The position numbers and the translations under genes are program-made. This document shows, in pieces, positions 43,609-54,500 of a stretch of DNA of 64,000 nucleotides. The stretch comes from Skermanella mucosa (GTDB lineage Bacteria > Pseudomonadota > Alphaproteobacteria > Azospirillales > Azospirillaceae). Positions within the stretch are counted from its first letter, which is position 1, and every line of letters begins with the position of its first letter. The stretch is from NCBI RefSeq assembly GCF_016765655.2, contig NZ_CP086106.1, positions 62,001 through 126,000 of the forward strand, in the 5' to 3' direction. The notes beneath the pieces are model-generated. The model was not told the DNA's origin, ran no database searches, and saw only the letters and a list, made by a program, of their open reading frames with translations.

Positions 43609-45414
43609 GTGCCGGGTGGGCCCTTCCGCAAACTCGGTGCAACAGGTCAGCTGAACGGACGGATTTGATCGCGCCAGCATCACGCTGCCTCGAGAACGCG
43701 ATGGCGCAGCAGGTCAAATCCAGCACGCCCGCACATGGTGCGCTTGATTGTCTTCAGGTGGCAGATCTGCCCTTCCACCGGGCCGGTACTCCACGACAGC
43801 GACAAGGCGGCCCGAACCGCGGCCAGGTCACGCCTCAGTCCGCCGACAAATCCGGCAAAGGCCGTCTTCTCAGCTGCGACAAGCCAGTCATCCAGTCGCT
43901 CCTCCTGCTGCTTGCGGATCATTGCGCGGAACTCCCGGGCCAGATCGATGAGGTGGGCGAGTTCAGCGGAACCGGCGATCAGGGCATCGACGAACCTCCG
44001 CTCCGTTTCATCGATCTCGTCAGCATCGGCGACAACCAGCCAGGCTGCTCGCCGGCCGCTCGGAGTCTTCCACGCCGGTGCCGATCCGGCAGACTGAGGT
44101 GTGGCAGCTCGCAGCCGGCGGAGCCAGTCCCGCACGGTGCTCGCTCCGCCGGTAAAGCCACGCTCGCGGAGTTCCCGCCAGAGCCGAACCCCATTGTGGC
44201 AGCCTTCGTCCCAGCGCCGGCGCAGATAGTCGCCATGAACATCGACCGTGCTGTCTCCGGACGGCTGCTGCCAGCTCGGCAGCCGTCCGGCTTTCAACCA
44301 GTCGTGTACCGTGCCTCGGTCCAGACCGAGAGTGCGGGCGATCCGGCTCCTGGACCAGCCTTTCGCGTCGAGGGCGACCACCTCGTCGAAACGAGCCTGC
44401 CGTGCTGCCTGCTTGTCCAGGCTGTGCTGCTGACGCGTTGTCAGGAGTTTTGGGTAAGACGATGGAAACCGACGGATTTGCTGGTTCCACGGGTACTGGA
44501 TCCGGTAACGCCAGAGCTGTGGCAGCCTTTGCGGCAGCGCGGATATCCCGATGGTGACGGTTGAGAGCGTTGCCCACGGCATCGCCCAGATTGCGCAGCA
44601 GGTGGAGCCGGTCGGCAACCTGGATCGCCTGCGGAGCGCCGGTGCGAACGCCGTCGGCAAAGGCACCGGCCCGGTCGCGGGCGACGATCTCGACGCCCGG
44701 ATGATCCTTCAGCCAGGCGGCGACGGTCTCGGCATTGCGGTCGGGCAGCAGCTCGATCGGCCGGTTGGCACGCTCGAGATCGACGATAATGGCGCCGTAG
44801 CGCCTGCCACGGCGCCAGGCCCAGTCATCGATGCCGATGACGCGCGCCGGCAGCGCCGGTTCGACCGGAACGGCCCGGATCAGACGCAGCAGGGTGTCGC
44901 CGCTAACCGGCATGGCGAGCCGGCTCGCCAGGCGGGAGCCCAGTTCACCGCCCGCACCCAGCGCCAGGGAACGCTGGACGTCGGCGAGCCGGACGGTGCG
45001 CCGTTTGCGATCCGGCACCGCCGCGGACAGGCGCTCGGCGAAGTTCCGGCGCGGGCAGTCCGATTGGAGGCAGCAGAAGCGGCGGATCTGGAGGGACAGT
45101 GAGACAATGCGCCCCATCAGGGGAAGGTCGGCGACACGGCGGATGTAGCGGCCGTGAACCCGTCCCGACGGCATGGCGCACATCGAACAGCAGGCGGTCA
45201 GGTCAGCCGATCGAGCATGCACGGTGACGAGCCCGGAATTGACCTCGACACGGTCAACGACGATCCCGTCCGGCAACAGGGACAACAGGGGTTCGGTGAT
45301 CAAGAGCGATACAGGGTGAGAGGGAGCTGATGCCCTTTATGTGAGCATTCCAGCAGCTCTCCGCATCAAGCTCCACCGAGTTTGCGGAAGGGCCAGTATT
45401 CACCCGGCACTTAC
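43605..45414 (-). mobile_element. ISL3-family insertion sequence with extended inverted ends
   Basis: The ends GGCCCTTCCGCAAACTCGGT (43619) and its complement (to 45394) are perfect inverted repeats of over 20 bp. Outside them lies a second pair of inverted sequences, GTAAGTGCCGGGTG at 43605-43618 and its complement at 45401-45414, with six extra bases (AATACT) on the right only. The same outer sequence stands next to the ISL3 end at 8943, so it probably belongs to the element. Confidence 0.85.
43680..45303 (-). pseudogene. ISL3-family transposase with one frameshift
   Basis: A nearly complete gene: zinc-binding N-terminus ([37 protein letters not shown]), [52 protein letters not shown]. At about 44440-44475 the frame changes (expected [20 protein letters not shown]), then continues through an HTH ([20 protein letters not shown]), [20 protein letters not shown] and SWSTGPVEGQICHLKTIKRT to the stop at 43680. 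One indel from an intact enzyme; it is the best-preserved ISL3 gene of this subtype here. Confidence 0.88.
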
Positions 45415-45929
45415 ACGGCACAAGGGACAGGACGCTGTGGCGGCGCGAGCGCGAACTGCGACGACGACGCGATTAGGGTGGACAACGACCCGCTCAACCG
45501 CGAGACCGGCGGGGAGCAGGGACAGCAGCGAATTGGACATGGAGAAGACGGCACTCTCGGAGAAAAAGCGTTTCTCCTCATATAATTATCCTCACCCTTC
45601 GGCGCACTCACCCTGCACCGAGAATGCGGATGAACCAAATGGGAGGCATCTGCAGTGCGATTCATTCCGTCGCGATCGTAGGTCGAACGCATGAAGCCCC
45701 GCACTCCGATCCGCTGATGATGCCACCGGTCCCAGAGGCGGTAGGCATCCAGTGATCCACCTCCGATAACGGTGAATCACAGCTCAGCCCAGAGCGTAAG
45801 ATCGATTCCGGTTTCACGCTCGCCGCTCTAAGCATCCGGAGCGCCGCCGTGGTGCTCGCCACGGCGGCTGCATGGTTCGGCAGTCCTGCCGGCGCTGCGA
45901 CTAGTGAAGGGTCGAGCCACGATAGCCTG
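45415..45929. other. Decayed IS region with hairpin, no gene
   Basis: Small pieces of IS termini are visible: an ISL3-like right end near 45628-45650 (CTGCACCGAGAATGCGGATG) preceded by a transposase-like 3' scrap. A perfect dyad GCCGCCGTGG-6-CCACGGCGGC lies at 45843-45868. No coding frame can be supported. Confidence 0.4.
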
Positions 45930-46665
45930 CGGGCCCGGCTGGTCTCGCCCGTGGATGCTGTCGGGGACCGCGAGGCCGCAAGGCTTGCCGGCGCGACTTC
46001 AGCCCGACCAGCGGTACGCTGTTCGCCTACCACAAGCTCCATATCCGGGACTACATGTCGGCCATCGTGATCTTCGTGAACGCGGTGAAGGGCATCAACG
46101 CCTTGTAGCTCGGCCGCGATCTCGACGTGTCCTACAAGGCGGCCTTCGTCTTGGGCCACAAGCTCGGCGAGGCGATGGCGACGGAGGGCGCCACAGTCGG
46201 CGGCACTGGCGCCGTCGTGGAGGTGGACGGCTGCCATGTCGGTGGTCACGTCCGCCCGGAGAACCGCAAGGAGGATCGCAAGGACCGTCGCCTAGCCGAG
46301 AACCAGACCGGCAAGCGCGAGGTGGTGGTCGCCGTTCGCGAGCGCGACGGGCGCACCCTGACCATCGTGTTCAAGTCGGAAGCCGCCTCGGCGGACTTCA
46401 TCAAGGCCCGCGTCGAAAAGGGCAGCACCACCCACGCCGACGAGGGGATCCGTTGGGACAAGCTCCGCGCCAAGTTCCCGGTCAAGGTCATCAACCAGTC
46501 GCTGGCCTACAGCATGGATAAAGCCTGCACCAATCAGGCGGAAAGCTTCTTCTCCCGCTTGCGCCGCGCCGAACTCGGCCAGCATCAGCGGCATCTACCT
46601 GGGCCGTTACGCGGGCGTGATGGCGTGGCGTGAGGATCATCGCCGCAGCCTAACGGCACCCTGTT
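45930..46665 (+). pseudogene. IS1595-family transposase, degenerate
   Basis: The reading CRRDFSPTSGTLFAYHKLHI, RDYMSAIVIFVNAVKGINAL, then after an in-frame TAG (46105) LGRDLDVSYKAAFVLGHKLG, with VEVDGCHVGGHVRPENRKED, AENQTGKREVVVAVRERDGR, and NQAESFFSRLRRAEL is that of IS1595 DDE transposases. A frameshift near 46590 precedes the ending ISGIYLGRYAGVMAWREDHR. The N-terminal zinc part is barely recognisable. Clearly dead. Confidence 0.85.
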
Positions 46666-46768
46666 CAGCATCGTCGCTAAGCGTGCAAGGATCATGGGCC
46701 AGTCGGTGGACTTTTGTGGCAACTGGCAGCGGAAAGGATTTCACCGATGGCGCAGAGCAATGTTTTCC

Positions 46769-47059
46769 TTAGCGCGATGTTGATTCAAGTTCATCAAGGA
46801 ACATAGATGCGCGTCGCAGATCATTGCTGCGGCGTTGTTCTTCTTCACGAGCTATTCTCTGAAGTTTTTGATCGACATACTCAGGAGTCACTTGATCCCG
46901 AGATAATGCCATAATGCCAACTTCCAGGAGCAAGCGGAGCATATCAGCTCTCTCGCGTCTATATCTAAACGCGAGAGAGCTGATCCGTTCATCTAGATCC
47001 GCGGACAGATAAAAAGAGCGAAGCACTAAACTGTCTCTATCGTTGATGATCCCGCCCAT
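46769..47059 (-). CDS. Ribbon-helix-helix-like DNA-binding protein
   Basis: A 96-residue protein starting MGGIINDRDSLVLRSFYLSA. The LVLRSFYLSADLDERISSLA strand-helix followed by RYRRERADMLRLLLEVGIMA is the RHH/CopG pattern; a charged helical tail follows (LQRIAREEEQRRSNDLRRAS). AGGAG lies eight bases ahead of the ATG. AT-rich, on the same strand as and downstream of the flavoprotein gene with a 193-bp gap. It could be an antitoxin-like or element-borne regulator; no toxin partner is visible. Confidence 0.6.
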   Translation of the reverse strand: MGGIINDRDSLVLRSFYLSADLDERISSLAFRYRRERADMLRLLLEVGIMALSRDQVTPEYVDQKLQRIAREEEQRRSNDLRRASMFLDELESTSR

Positions 47060-47252
47060 TGTCCGCTCCTCGTGGATTCCATGTTGCAGACCTTGCACCT
47101 GGAGGCCATCCCCCATATATATAATGCCATTCAGGAATTAAACAGCGGTAAAGTTTGAGTTGTCCCATTCTCTCTCGGGAGAGGGAGGGCGCATGAGATG
47201 TATGTCTGTGAGCCAAGCCTATCCACGACCGCCTGATCGAAAGATGTAAAAG

Positions 47253-48569
47253 TTAAGGCAGGTAGCGTCCCAGCACACGATCAGCCATCCACCCCAGAGC
47301 CATTAGATTAGAAGCAGCAGGCCCTTGTATGTTCGCCAGAGATGGAACATGAAAGTTCTCATGTCCGACAACAACGGGGGGAATCGCCAGCGCCTCGTCC
47401 ATCCCAGATAGTATGCTGCGCTTAATTTGTGGCGAAGGTGCAGACATAGGCATCAAGCTAAAGAACCACCATGCATCAAAACCACGAGCATCCACATATA
47501 CATCTGCATTCAAAAGGGTCGTGCTAGTCGTTACGGCACTCCCAGATTGTGCATTAGGCGCGGGAACATCGGATAACTTAACTGCAAGATCATTGTATCC
47601 ACCCTGAGGATAGTGCACAAATTCAACTATTTCCGCCGATTTGTACAGTATGTTTTTGTTGGAAGATAATTGGTCGACAACATATTCCCACACAGCACCT
47701 GTGGTGAGTCGCTCGGTGAATGTTTGGCGCGCATGTTCAGGTAACGCCGTCCAGGCGACGTCATCGCTGAACATTCTATCCTCAAAATAACCTCGCGCTC
47801 TTGTATACAGAGTTGTCTCTCTCCCGACGATAGTTATAGGCACATGTCGAAAACCAACGCGGTTAAACCAAGCCGCAATGGCAGCCGCTGTGCCTCCAGC
47901 GCCTAATATGGCAACACTAGAATTTTTTAACTTCAATAAGTTGATTACATCCTGAGGTCTCTGCCAGAAAGTTTTTCCGTCAAAAACTCGATGTTTTTGG
48001 CCGGATGTGATTCCATTTAGAGCCGGCAGCGACGGACCACTTCCTGTAATTACAATCCCAGAGAATAGTTGAGGATGTGGTTGCAATCCATTGCTATCAG
48101 TTACTATTACCCGCCACCCTCCTTGAGCTGGGTAGGGCTGTATGTGTTCAACTCGACCGTTCACGACCGAAGCTGAACTTTTTCTCACTACCCAAGACAA
48201 ATAATCTGCGTAACATTTATGGATTGGTGGTCTTCTTCCCTTGTCCACCCAGGTGTCATATCTATAATCTCCTGACCCCAAACTTACGCAATATGACTGC
48301 CAAGAAAAATCCGAGGCCATTCGCCTCGCTGTACTGGCTCCGAAGGTATGGCGGGAATAAGGAAATCCGACATCTCTTTCAGCGAGAGTACAGAGCAGTT
48401 GCTCTCCATCGGTGTAGCCATTAAGTCCAGACCACGCAGATCCAATCGCCGCAGGCTCAAATATGGTGATATTCGGAGAATTTGGATAGTCCCTCTTCAA
48501 TACCGCAGCTTTGGCTGCGATTGCTGCCGCTTTGGGACCTCCGCCGACTACTGCTATTTCATGAGGCAT
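47253..48569 (-). CDS. MbtG-like FAD/NADPH-dependent N-hydroxylating monooxygenase
   Basis: A 438-residue flavoprotein. FAD motif VVGGGPKAAAIAAKA (7-21), the SAWSGLNGYTDGEQLLCTLA and ERDVGFPYSR segment typical of mycobactin lysine N6-hydroxylase MbtG, NADPH motif ILGAGGTAAAIAAWF, and a C-terminal FAD/substrate region ADVYVDARGFDAWWF. MbtG hydroxylates lysine side chains for siderophore making, but no NRPS or siderophore gene is near, so the substrate here is unknown. Composition is AT-rich, with IS remnants on both sides: horizontally acquired. It begins at ATG 48569. Confidence 0.75.
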   Translation of the reverse strand: MPHEIAVVGGGPKAAAIAAKAAVLKRDYPNSPNITIFEPAAIGSAWSGLNGYTDGEQLLCTLAERDVGFPYSRHTFGASTARRMASDFSWQSYCVSLGSGDYRYDTWVDKGRRPPIHKCYADYLSWVVRKSSASVVNGRVEHIQPYPAQGGWRVIVTDSNGLQPHPQLFSGIVITGSGPSLPALNGITSGQKHRVFDGKTFWQRPQDVINLLKLKNSSVAILGAGGTAAAIAAWFNRVGFRHVPITIVGRETTLYTRARGYFEDRMFSDDVAWTALPEHARQTFTERLTTGAVWEYVVDQLSSNKNILYKSAEIVEFVHYPQGGYNDLAVKLSDVPAPNAQSGSAVTTSTTLLNADVYVDARGFDAWWFFSLMPMSAPSPQIKRSILSGMDEALAIPPVVVGHENFHVPSLANIQGPAASNLMALGWMADRVLGRYLP

Positions 48570-48872
48570 TGAGGAGCGTCACTCCCAGACTCGTTGATTA
48601 TTGTGATTGATACTGCGGAGTTCACCGCAACGGTTATGATTTTGCAACTACCTAAATGTACTATAAATCTGATATCAACCGGAATTGCGCATGTCCTTTG
48701 ATGAAATCACCGCTACATAGGGAGTGCATGTAACACTTTTTTGCAGTTCTCCGACTGAATACTGAATTTTTTGGGCAATCGGCCTGCTTGCATGCAGCGC
48801 CGACTACCCTTCAACAGTCCATCCCGTAGCCCTGTCAAGGTGCAGGCACCCTTCCAAGATCATTCATCCGCC
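48570..48872. other. AT-rich intergenic region
   Basis: No gene seen. Composition is AT-rich from 48570 to about 48770 (promoter side of the flavoprotein gene), then returns to high GC. Confidence 0.4.
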
Positions 48873-49187
48873 TCAGCGCCTCCTCACGCTGCGCTTGATC
48901 TGCTCCACCACCGGCACATCGGACTGGTCGATGCCCTTAGCGCCCATGATGTGCTCGGCGATGGCCCGCGTCAGCACTGGCACCTCGGCATCGCGCAAGA
49001 TGTTGTAAACGAGATTCCGGCACTCTCCCAGCCTGAACCAGTCGCTGCGTCGGCTGATGTCCTTGGCCCGGATAGCCTAGAGATCAGCCTAGCCGTACAT
49101 CCGCAGCGCCGCGTCGATATGTACCAGGTCGGCCTGATGTCGCGTGATCTGCCGCTCCAGTTCCGAATTATTGCTGGTCGCTGCCAT
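48873..49187 (-). pseudogene. Remnant of a small alphaproteobacterial hypothetical protein
   Basis: Reading MAATSNNSELERQITRHQAD, LVHIDAALRMYG, then two in-frame stops close together, then AIRAKDISRRSDWFRLGECR, NLVYNILRDAEVPVLTRAIA and EHIMGAKGID to TGA at 48873. The layout (helical start, basic middle, winged-helix-like end) is of a common hypothetical protein often linked to recombinase genes. Nonsense codons mark it as decayed. Confidence 0.6.
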
Positions 49188-49479
49188 TGAGAAAATGATA
49201 ACTGAGGCGCGCAAAGTCGCCGCTGCTTCCCGCTGGCCGGCCCTGTCAATGGTCGGCGGCTTCGCCCTATTCACACTCGTCGTCTCTTACTTTGATGCAG
49301 GCTGACCAGGTCAAGAACGGAGTTGGCAGACTTCAAGGGAGCATTTCCTAAGAGTATGTTACCTGAAGGTACATCTCTCGAGGTTCATGGAATGCCGTGT
49401 CTTGTCGGAAGCACTCTGGACGCGCGGCGCGACATAGCTTATATACGCGCATCAGGTGCATGCGTGAAAGTGGATTTCC

Positions 49480-49953
49480 ATGCGGCGTTTCGGTCCAGGC
49501 ACTGCGGGAAGAAAAGTACGATCAGCCAATCGGTCGGTCATGTCCCTGCTTGTTGTCTGGTTCACTATGGCTGCCTTGGTAGTCTATCAAATGCCTGCCC
49601 TGGGTGGAGTCGCACAGGCCATGCCGATGCCGATGCCGGCATCAGCCGCGGTGTTGGACATTGAGATCCCCTGCAACGATATGGGGCAGGCGGTCGACAC
49701 AACTACGGCGAGCGCTAGCGCCATGCCTCATTCTGCGACGTCATGCTGGGACCCGTCATCTTTAGATTCCGGAGAGATTATCGACCACTCATGCCCATTG
49801 ATGGGTGGCTGTTTCTCAATGTGTGCATCCATCACCCCCAGATTCGCCAGCTTCCGGGTGGCTGAGCGGTTGATGGAACACCTCGGCTTTATTGATGACA
49901 TAGGGGCTCCCCACTCGGTACCCCCTCTCCAGAGACCACCCAAGTACCTCTGA
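49480..49953 (+). CDS. Small secreted Cys/Met-rich protein of the copper cluster
   Basis: 157 residues: a basic start, a hydrophobic helix VMSLLVVWFTMAALVVYQMP (about 20-39), Met/Pro-rich MPMPMPAS, then scattered Cys (PCNDMGQ, TSCWDPS, HSCPLMGGCFSMCAS). ATG at 49540 would give a cleaner signal peptide. The Met and Cys content suits periplasmic Cu(I) binding. It resembles the protein at 56694 in layout. It lies 110 bp before cusB in the same direction. Confidence 0.6.
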   Translation: MRRFGPGTAGRKVRSANRSVMSLLVVWFTMAALVVYQMPALGGVAQAMPMPMPASAAVLDIEIPCNDMGQAVDTTTASASAMPHSATSCWDPSSLDSGEIIDHSCPLMGGCFSMCASITPRFASFRVAERLMEHLGFIDDIGAPHSVPPLQRPPKYL

Positions 49954-50063
49954 CGACATTTTTGTAACCGGGCATCCGGTACGCCCGCGCTCCAGCCGCG
50001 TGACCAACCGTCCGCGTCTTGCGTGGAGGATGCCCTGCGCATACGTCGTCATAGGTAGCTATC

Positions 50064-51563
50064 ATGAAACCAAGCATGGTCTTGGCTGTCCTGCTCGCCG
50101 TTGCGGTGGGTGGTGGCGGCGGTGTCCTGCTCGAGCGCCAAGTGCTATCCGCCGAGAACGCTGCTCAGCAGCAGACCAGTACGGGCCCTCGTATCCTGTA
50201 CTGGTGGGATCCGATGATCCCGGACTTCAAGAGCGACAAACCCGGCAAATCGCCGATGGGCATGGACATGGTGCCCGTCTACGAGGGTCAGGAGCCTGGC
50301 AGGGCCGAGGAGAAGGGCGTCGTCACGGTCTCCCCTGTCTCCATTAACAACCTCGGCGTCCGCACGACTGCAGTTGAGCGGGCAACGCTGATCCCGATTG
50401 TCGAGACGTTCGGTTCGATCACCTTCGACGAGAGCCGAACCTCCCATCTGCACGTTCGCGCCAAAGGATGGATAGAACGGCTCCACACCCGAGTTCTGGG
50501 GGAATACGTCGAGCGCGGCCAACTTTTGATGGAGGTCTTCTCGCCGGACCTCATCACAGCGGCCTACGAGTTCGTACGCGAGGCCGAACGGGGGCCTTCC
50601 GGCAACACCGAGGGTGCCCGGCGCAAGCTGGTCGCATTGGGCGTTTCCGACCGCCAAATCGAGGAGATCCGCAAAACCCGGGCCGTCCCTGAGCGGATCA
50701 TGATCTACGCGCCTCAGACCGGTGTTGTCGAGGCCCTCGGGGTGGCTGAAGGCATGTACGTCGAGTCGGACGTGACGCTCATGTCCATCGTCGATTACGC
50801 CTCGGTTTGGGTAATGGCGGAGGTCCTGGAGAGCCAGGTTGGCCTAGTGTCCCGTGGCATGCAGGCGGAAGTGCGGGTGGCGAGTCAGCCCGGCCGGGTC
50901 TGGACAGGCACCGTCGACTACGTCTACCCGGAACTAAGGCCGGACACTCGGACGGCCCGGCTACGCATCCGCCTCGCCAATCCCGACCACGCCCTCCAGC
51001 CCAACATGTTCGCGTCGGTCCGCGTGGCTACCCGTGCCAGAGAGGATGTCATCGCAATTCCGAATGGCGCCCTCATCCGGACTGGGCAAGCCGAGCGTGC
51101 TGTGCTGGCGCTGGGCGACGGCCGCTTCAAGCCAGTGCCGGTCAAGGCGGGCCTAACAGTCGGTGACATGGTCGAGATTACCGACGGTCTCAAGGAAGGC
51201 GACCGCGTCGTCACCTCCGCCCAGTTCCTGATCGACAGTGAGAGCAGCCTGTCGGCTGGATTCGCGAGCATGCAGGAAGTCGAGCAGCCGCAGGTGGTGG
51301 AGGCGGCAGCGGCAGTACCTGCCATGGGAGAGGGCGAAGTCACAGCTATCGCTGCCGATGGCAGTAAGGTGACCATCAGCCATGGACCGATCCCAGAGCT
51401 CTCCTGGCCCGCCATGACCATGGAGTTCGCTGTTGACCCCGGTGCTTCAGTCCAGGGGTTCGCCCTCGGCGATCGGGTTCGCTTCGGCGTTATCAAGGCG
51501 CCGGATAATACCTACACGGCCGCCACTATTGAGCGCCTCGGCGGCGCGGGGCGGACGCCGTGA
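50064..51563 (+). CDS. cusB: CusB-type periplasmic adaptor with heavy-metal-binding and CusF domains
   Basis: A 499-residue membrane-fusion protein: N-terminal anchor/signal helix (4-22), heavy-metal-binding domain YWWDPMIPDFKSDKPGKSPM with GMDMVPVYEG (46-75), barrel-sandwich/HlyD part (LHVRAKGWIERLHTRVLGEY, YAPQTGVVEALGVAEGMYVE), beta barrel, then a C-terminal CusF-like domain at about 415-495 (ISHGPIPELSWPAMTMEFAV) with the Trp and Met used for Cu(I)/Ag(I). It links CusA to an outer-membrane channel, which is not encoded here. Its stop overlaps the cusA start (GTGATC at 51560). Confidence 0.93.
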   Translation: MKPSMVLAVLLAVAVGGGGGVLLERQVLSAENAAQQQTSTGPRILYWWDPMIPDFKSDKPGKSPMGMDMVPVYEGQEPGRAEEKGVVTVSPVSINNLGVRTTAVERATLIPIVETFGSITFDESRTSHLHVRAKGWIERLHTRVLGEYVERGQLLMEVFSPDLITAAYEFVREAERGPSGNTEGARRKLVALGVSDRQIEEIRKTRAVPERIMIYAPQTGVVEALGVAEGMYVESDVTLMSIVDYASVWVMAEVLESQVGLVSRGMQAEVRVASQPGRVWTGTVDYVYPELRPDTRTARLRIRLANPDHALQPNMFASVRVATRAREDVIAIPNGALIRTGQAERAVLALGDGRFKPVPVKAGLTVGDMVEITDGLKEGDRVVTSAQFLIDSESSLSAGFASMQEVEQPQVVEAAAAVPAMGEGEVTAIAADGSKVTISHGPIPELSWPAMTMEFAVDPGASVQGFALGDRVRFGVIKAPDNTYTAATIERLGGAGRTP

Positions 51564-54500
51564 TCGAGCGCCTGATCCATTGGTCTGTGGGCAACCGTGG
51601 CATCGTTCTGCTGCTCGCCGCCATGCTGGCGGGGTGGGGCATCTGGGCAGTGCGCAACACGCCCGTAGACGCCATTCCGGACCTCTCCGACGTGCAGGTT
51701 ATCGTCAAAACCACCTATCCAGGCCAGGCCCCCCAAGTAGTCGAGGACCAGGTCACATATCCGCTCTCGACCGCCTTTCTCGCAGTTCCCGGCGCGATGA
51801 CGGTCCGTGGCATCTCAATGTTCGGGGACAGCTACGTCTACGTGCTGTTCGAGGAGGGCACAGACCTCTACTGGGCGCGCTCACGCGTCCTGGAATACCT
51901 GAGCCAAGTCGCCCCGCGGCTGCCGCCGGGCGCCCGCCCGGCGCTCGGACCGGATGCCACAGGGGTGGGCTGGATCTTCCAGTACACCCTCGTGGATCGG
52001 ACCGGGCGGCACGACATCAGCCAGCTTCGGACCCTCCAGGACTGGTTCCTGAAGTTTGAGCTCCAAGCTACCCCCGGCGTCGCCGAGGTGGCACCCATTG
52101 GCGGCATGGTCCGTCAGTATCAGGTCGTTGTTGATCCCGTCGCGCTCCGGGCCTACGGGCTGCCGTTGGCGCAAGTGCGCGAGGCCATCGAGCGTGCCAA
52201 CCAGGAGTCCGGCGGCTCAGTGCTGGAGATGGCCGAGGCCGAGTACATGGTCCGGGCCAGCGGCTACATCAAAGGCGTCGACGATCTCCGCAGTGTGCCG
52301 GTCAAGGCCAACCCCGGCGGCGTTCCGGTACTTCTCCAGGATATCGCCCAAATCCAACTAGGACCCGAGCTTCGCCGTGGTGTCAGTGAACTCGATGGCC
52401 AGGGCGAGGTGGTCGGCGGCGTGGTCATCATGCGTTGGGGTGAGAATGCACTGGCTACCATCGACGCTATCAGAGCCAAGCTCGAGCGCCTGCGCCAAAG
52501 TCTGCCTGACGGTGTCGAAATCGTCACGACCTATGACCGCTCTGGCCTGATCGAGCGCGCCATCGACAACCTTAAGGATAAACTGACAGAGGAGTCCATC
52601 GTTGTCGTCCTGGTGTGCGCGGCGTTCCTCCTGCACCTGCGCTCTTCGCTGGTCATCATCCTGACGCTCCCCCTTGGCATTCTAGCGGCCTTCATCGTGA
52701 TGCATGCCCAGGGTATCAACGCCAACATCATGTCGCTGGGTGGCATCGCCATCGCCATTGGCGCCATGGTCGATGCCGCCATCGTGATGATCGAGAACCT
52801 GCATCGGCGCATCGAGCACGAACCACTTACTCCAGAGAACCGCTGGCGCGTAGTAGGCGAGACGGCGGCAGAGGTCGGCCCGCCGCTGTTCTTCTCGCTC
52901 GTCATCATCACGCTCAGCTTTCTGCCGGTTTTCGCACTGGAGGCCCAGGAAGGGCGGATGTTCAAGCCGCTGGCCTTCACCAAGACCTACGCCATGGCAG
53001 CCGCCGCAGTGCTGTCGGTGACACTCGTTCCGGTGCTGATGGGCTATTTCGTACGCGGTCGGATCGTCCCCGAACATAGGAACCCGATCAACAACCTATT
53101 CATTTGGCTCTACCAGCCGATGCTGCGCGGAGCCCTTGCAGCACCGTGGATCACCATCCTTGCCGCAGTGGTGCTGATGGCAAGTATGGCGTGGCCCCTC
53201 CAGCGCATTGGTTCGGAGTTCATGCCGGACTTGGACGAGGGCGACCTGCTCTACATGCCGAGCCTGATGCCGGACGTCTCCATCGGTAAGGCGCGTGAAG
53301 TGCTCCAGCAGACCGACCGGCTCATCAAGACTGTGCCAGAGGTCGAGGCCGTCCACGGCAAGATCGGCCGTGCCGAGACAGCCACGGACCCGGCGCCGAT
53401 CTCCATGTTCGAAACGACCATCAAGTTGAAGCCGAGCGAACAGTGGCGGCCCGGCATGACCATGGCGGGCATCCGGGCGGAACTCGACCGGGCGGTGAGG
53501 GTGCCCGGCGTGACGAACGTCTGGATCATGCCGATCAAGAACCGGATCGACATGCTGGCCACCGGTGTGAAGACCCCGGTTGGAATCAAGGTCTCCGGGC
53601 CCGATCTTGCCGAAATCGGCCGCATCGCTGCACACGTTGAGGCGGCGGTCAGGACGGTCCCGGGCACGGCCTCGGCCTACGCCGAGCGGCCTGTCGGCGG
53701 CCGCTATATCGACGTGGACGTCGACCGTCGGGCAGCCGCCCGGTACGGCCTGAACATCGCCGACGTGCAGCAGGTAGTCCGAACCGCCATCGGCGGCGAG
53801 GAGGTCACGCAGAGCATCGAGGGCCTTCAGCGGTTCCCGGTCAACGTCCGCTATCCCCGAGAGTGGCGCGACAGCCCTGACGCGTTGGCCACACTGCCCA
53901 TCGTGACACCGAGCGGCGCCCACATCGCGCTCGGCGACGTGGCCAAGGTCCGCATCGAGGACGGTCCCGGTATGATCCGCACCGAGAATGCCCGGCTGGG
54001 CGGCTGGGTGTTCGTCGACATCGCGGACCGCGACCTCGGTGGCTACGTAGCTGACGCCAAGGAGGTTGTTGGCCATGCCGTCCGGTTACCACCCGGCTAC
54101 TCGATGACGTGGTCAGGACAGTTCGAGTATCTGGAGCGCGTCCAGGGCCGTCTCACCGCCATCGCGCCGCTCACGGTGGCGCTGATCGCGCTGATGCTCT
54201 GGCTGACGTTCCGGCGTCTGGGTGAGGTGCTGATCGTCATGGCGTCGCTGCCGGTGGCGCTGGCGGGCGGCATCTGGCTGCTGTGGTACCTGGGCTTCAA
54301 CCTGTCGGTCGCGGTGGGCGTCGGCTTCATCGCGCTGGCGGGCGTGGCTGTGGAAACAGCTATTGTGATGCTCGTTTATCTGAACCTGGCACTCAAGCGT
54401 CATCAGGCCGAAGCTTTGGCTGCCGGGCGACCGATGACGGTCCGCGACATTGAAGAGGCTGTCATCGAGGGCGCCCTGCTCCGATTGCGCCCCAAGGTGA

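Noticed and set aside
45843-45868. Strong terminator at the 10-bp GC dyad
   Set aside because: No T-run follows and no intact gene ends there, so it is kept only as a note in the decayed IS region.
53096-54076. Minus-strand frame inside cusA
   Set aside because: The cusA reading is continuous and conserved throughout; the antisense frame has no homology.
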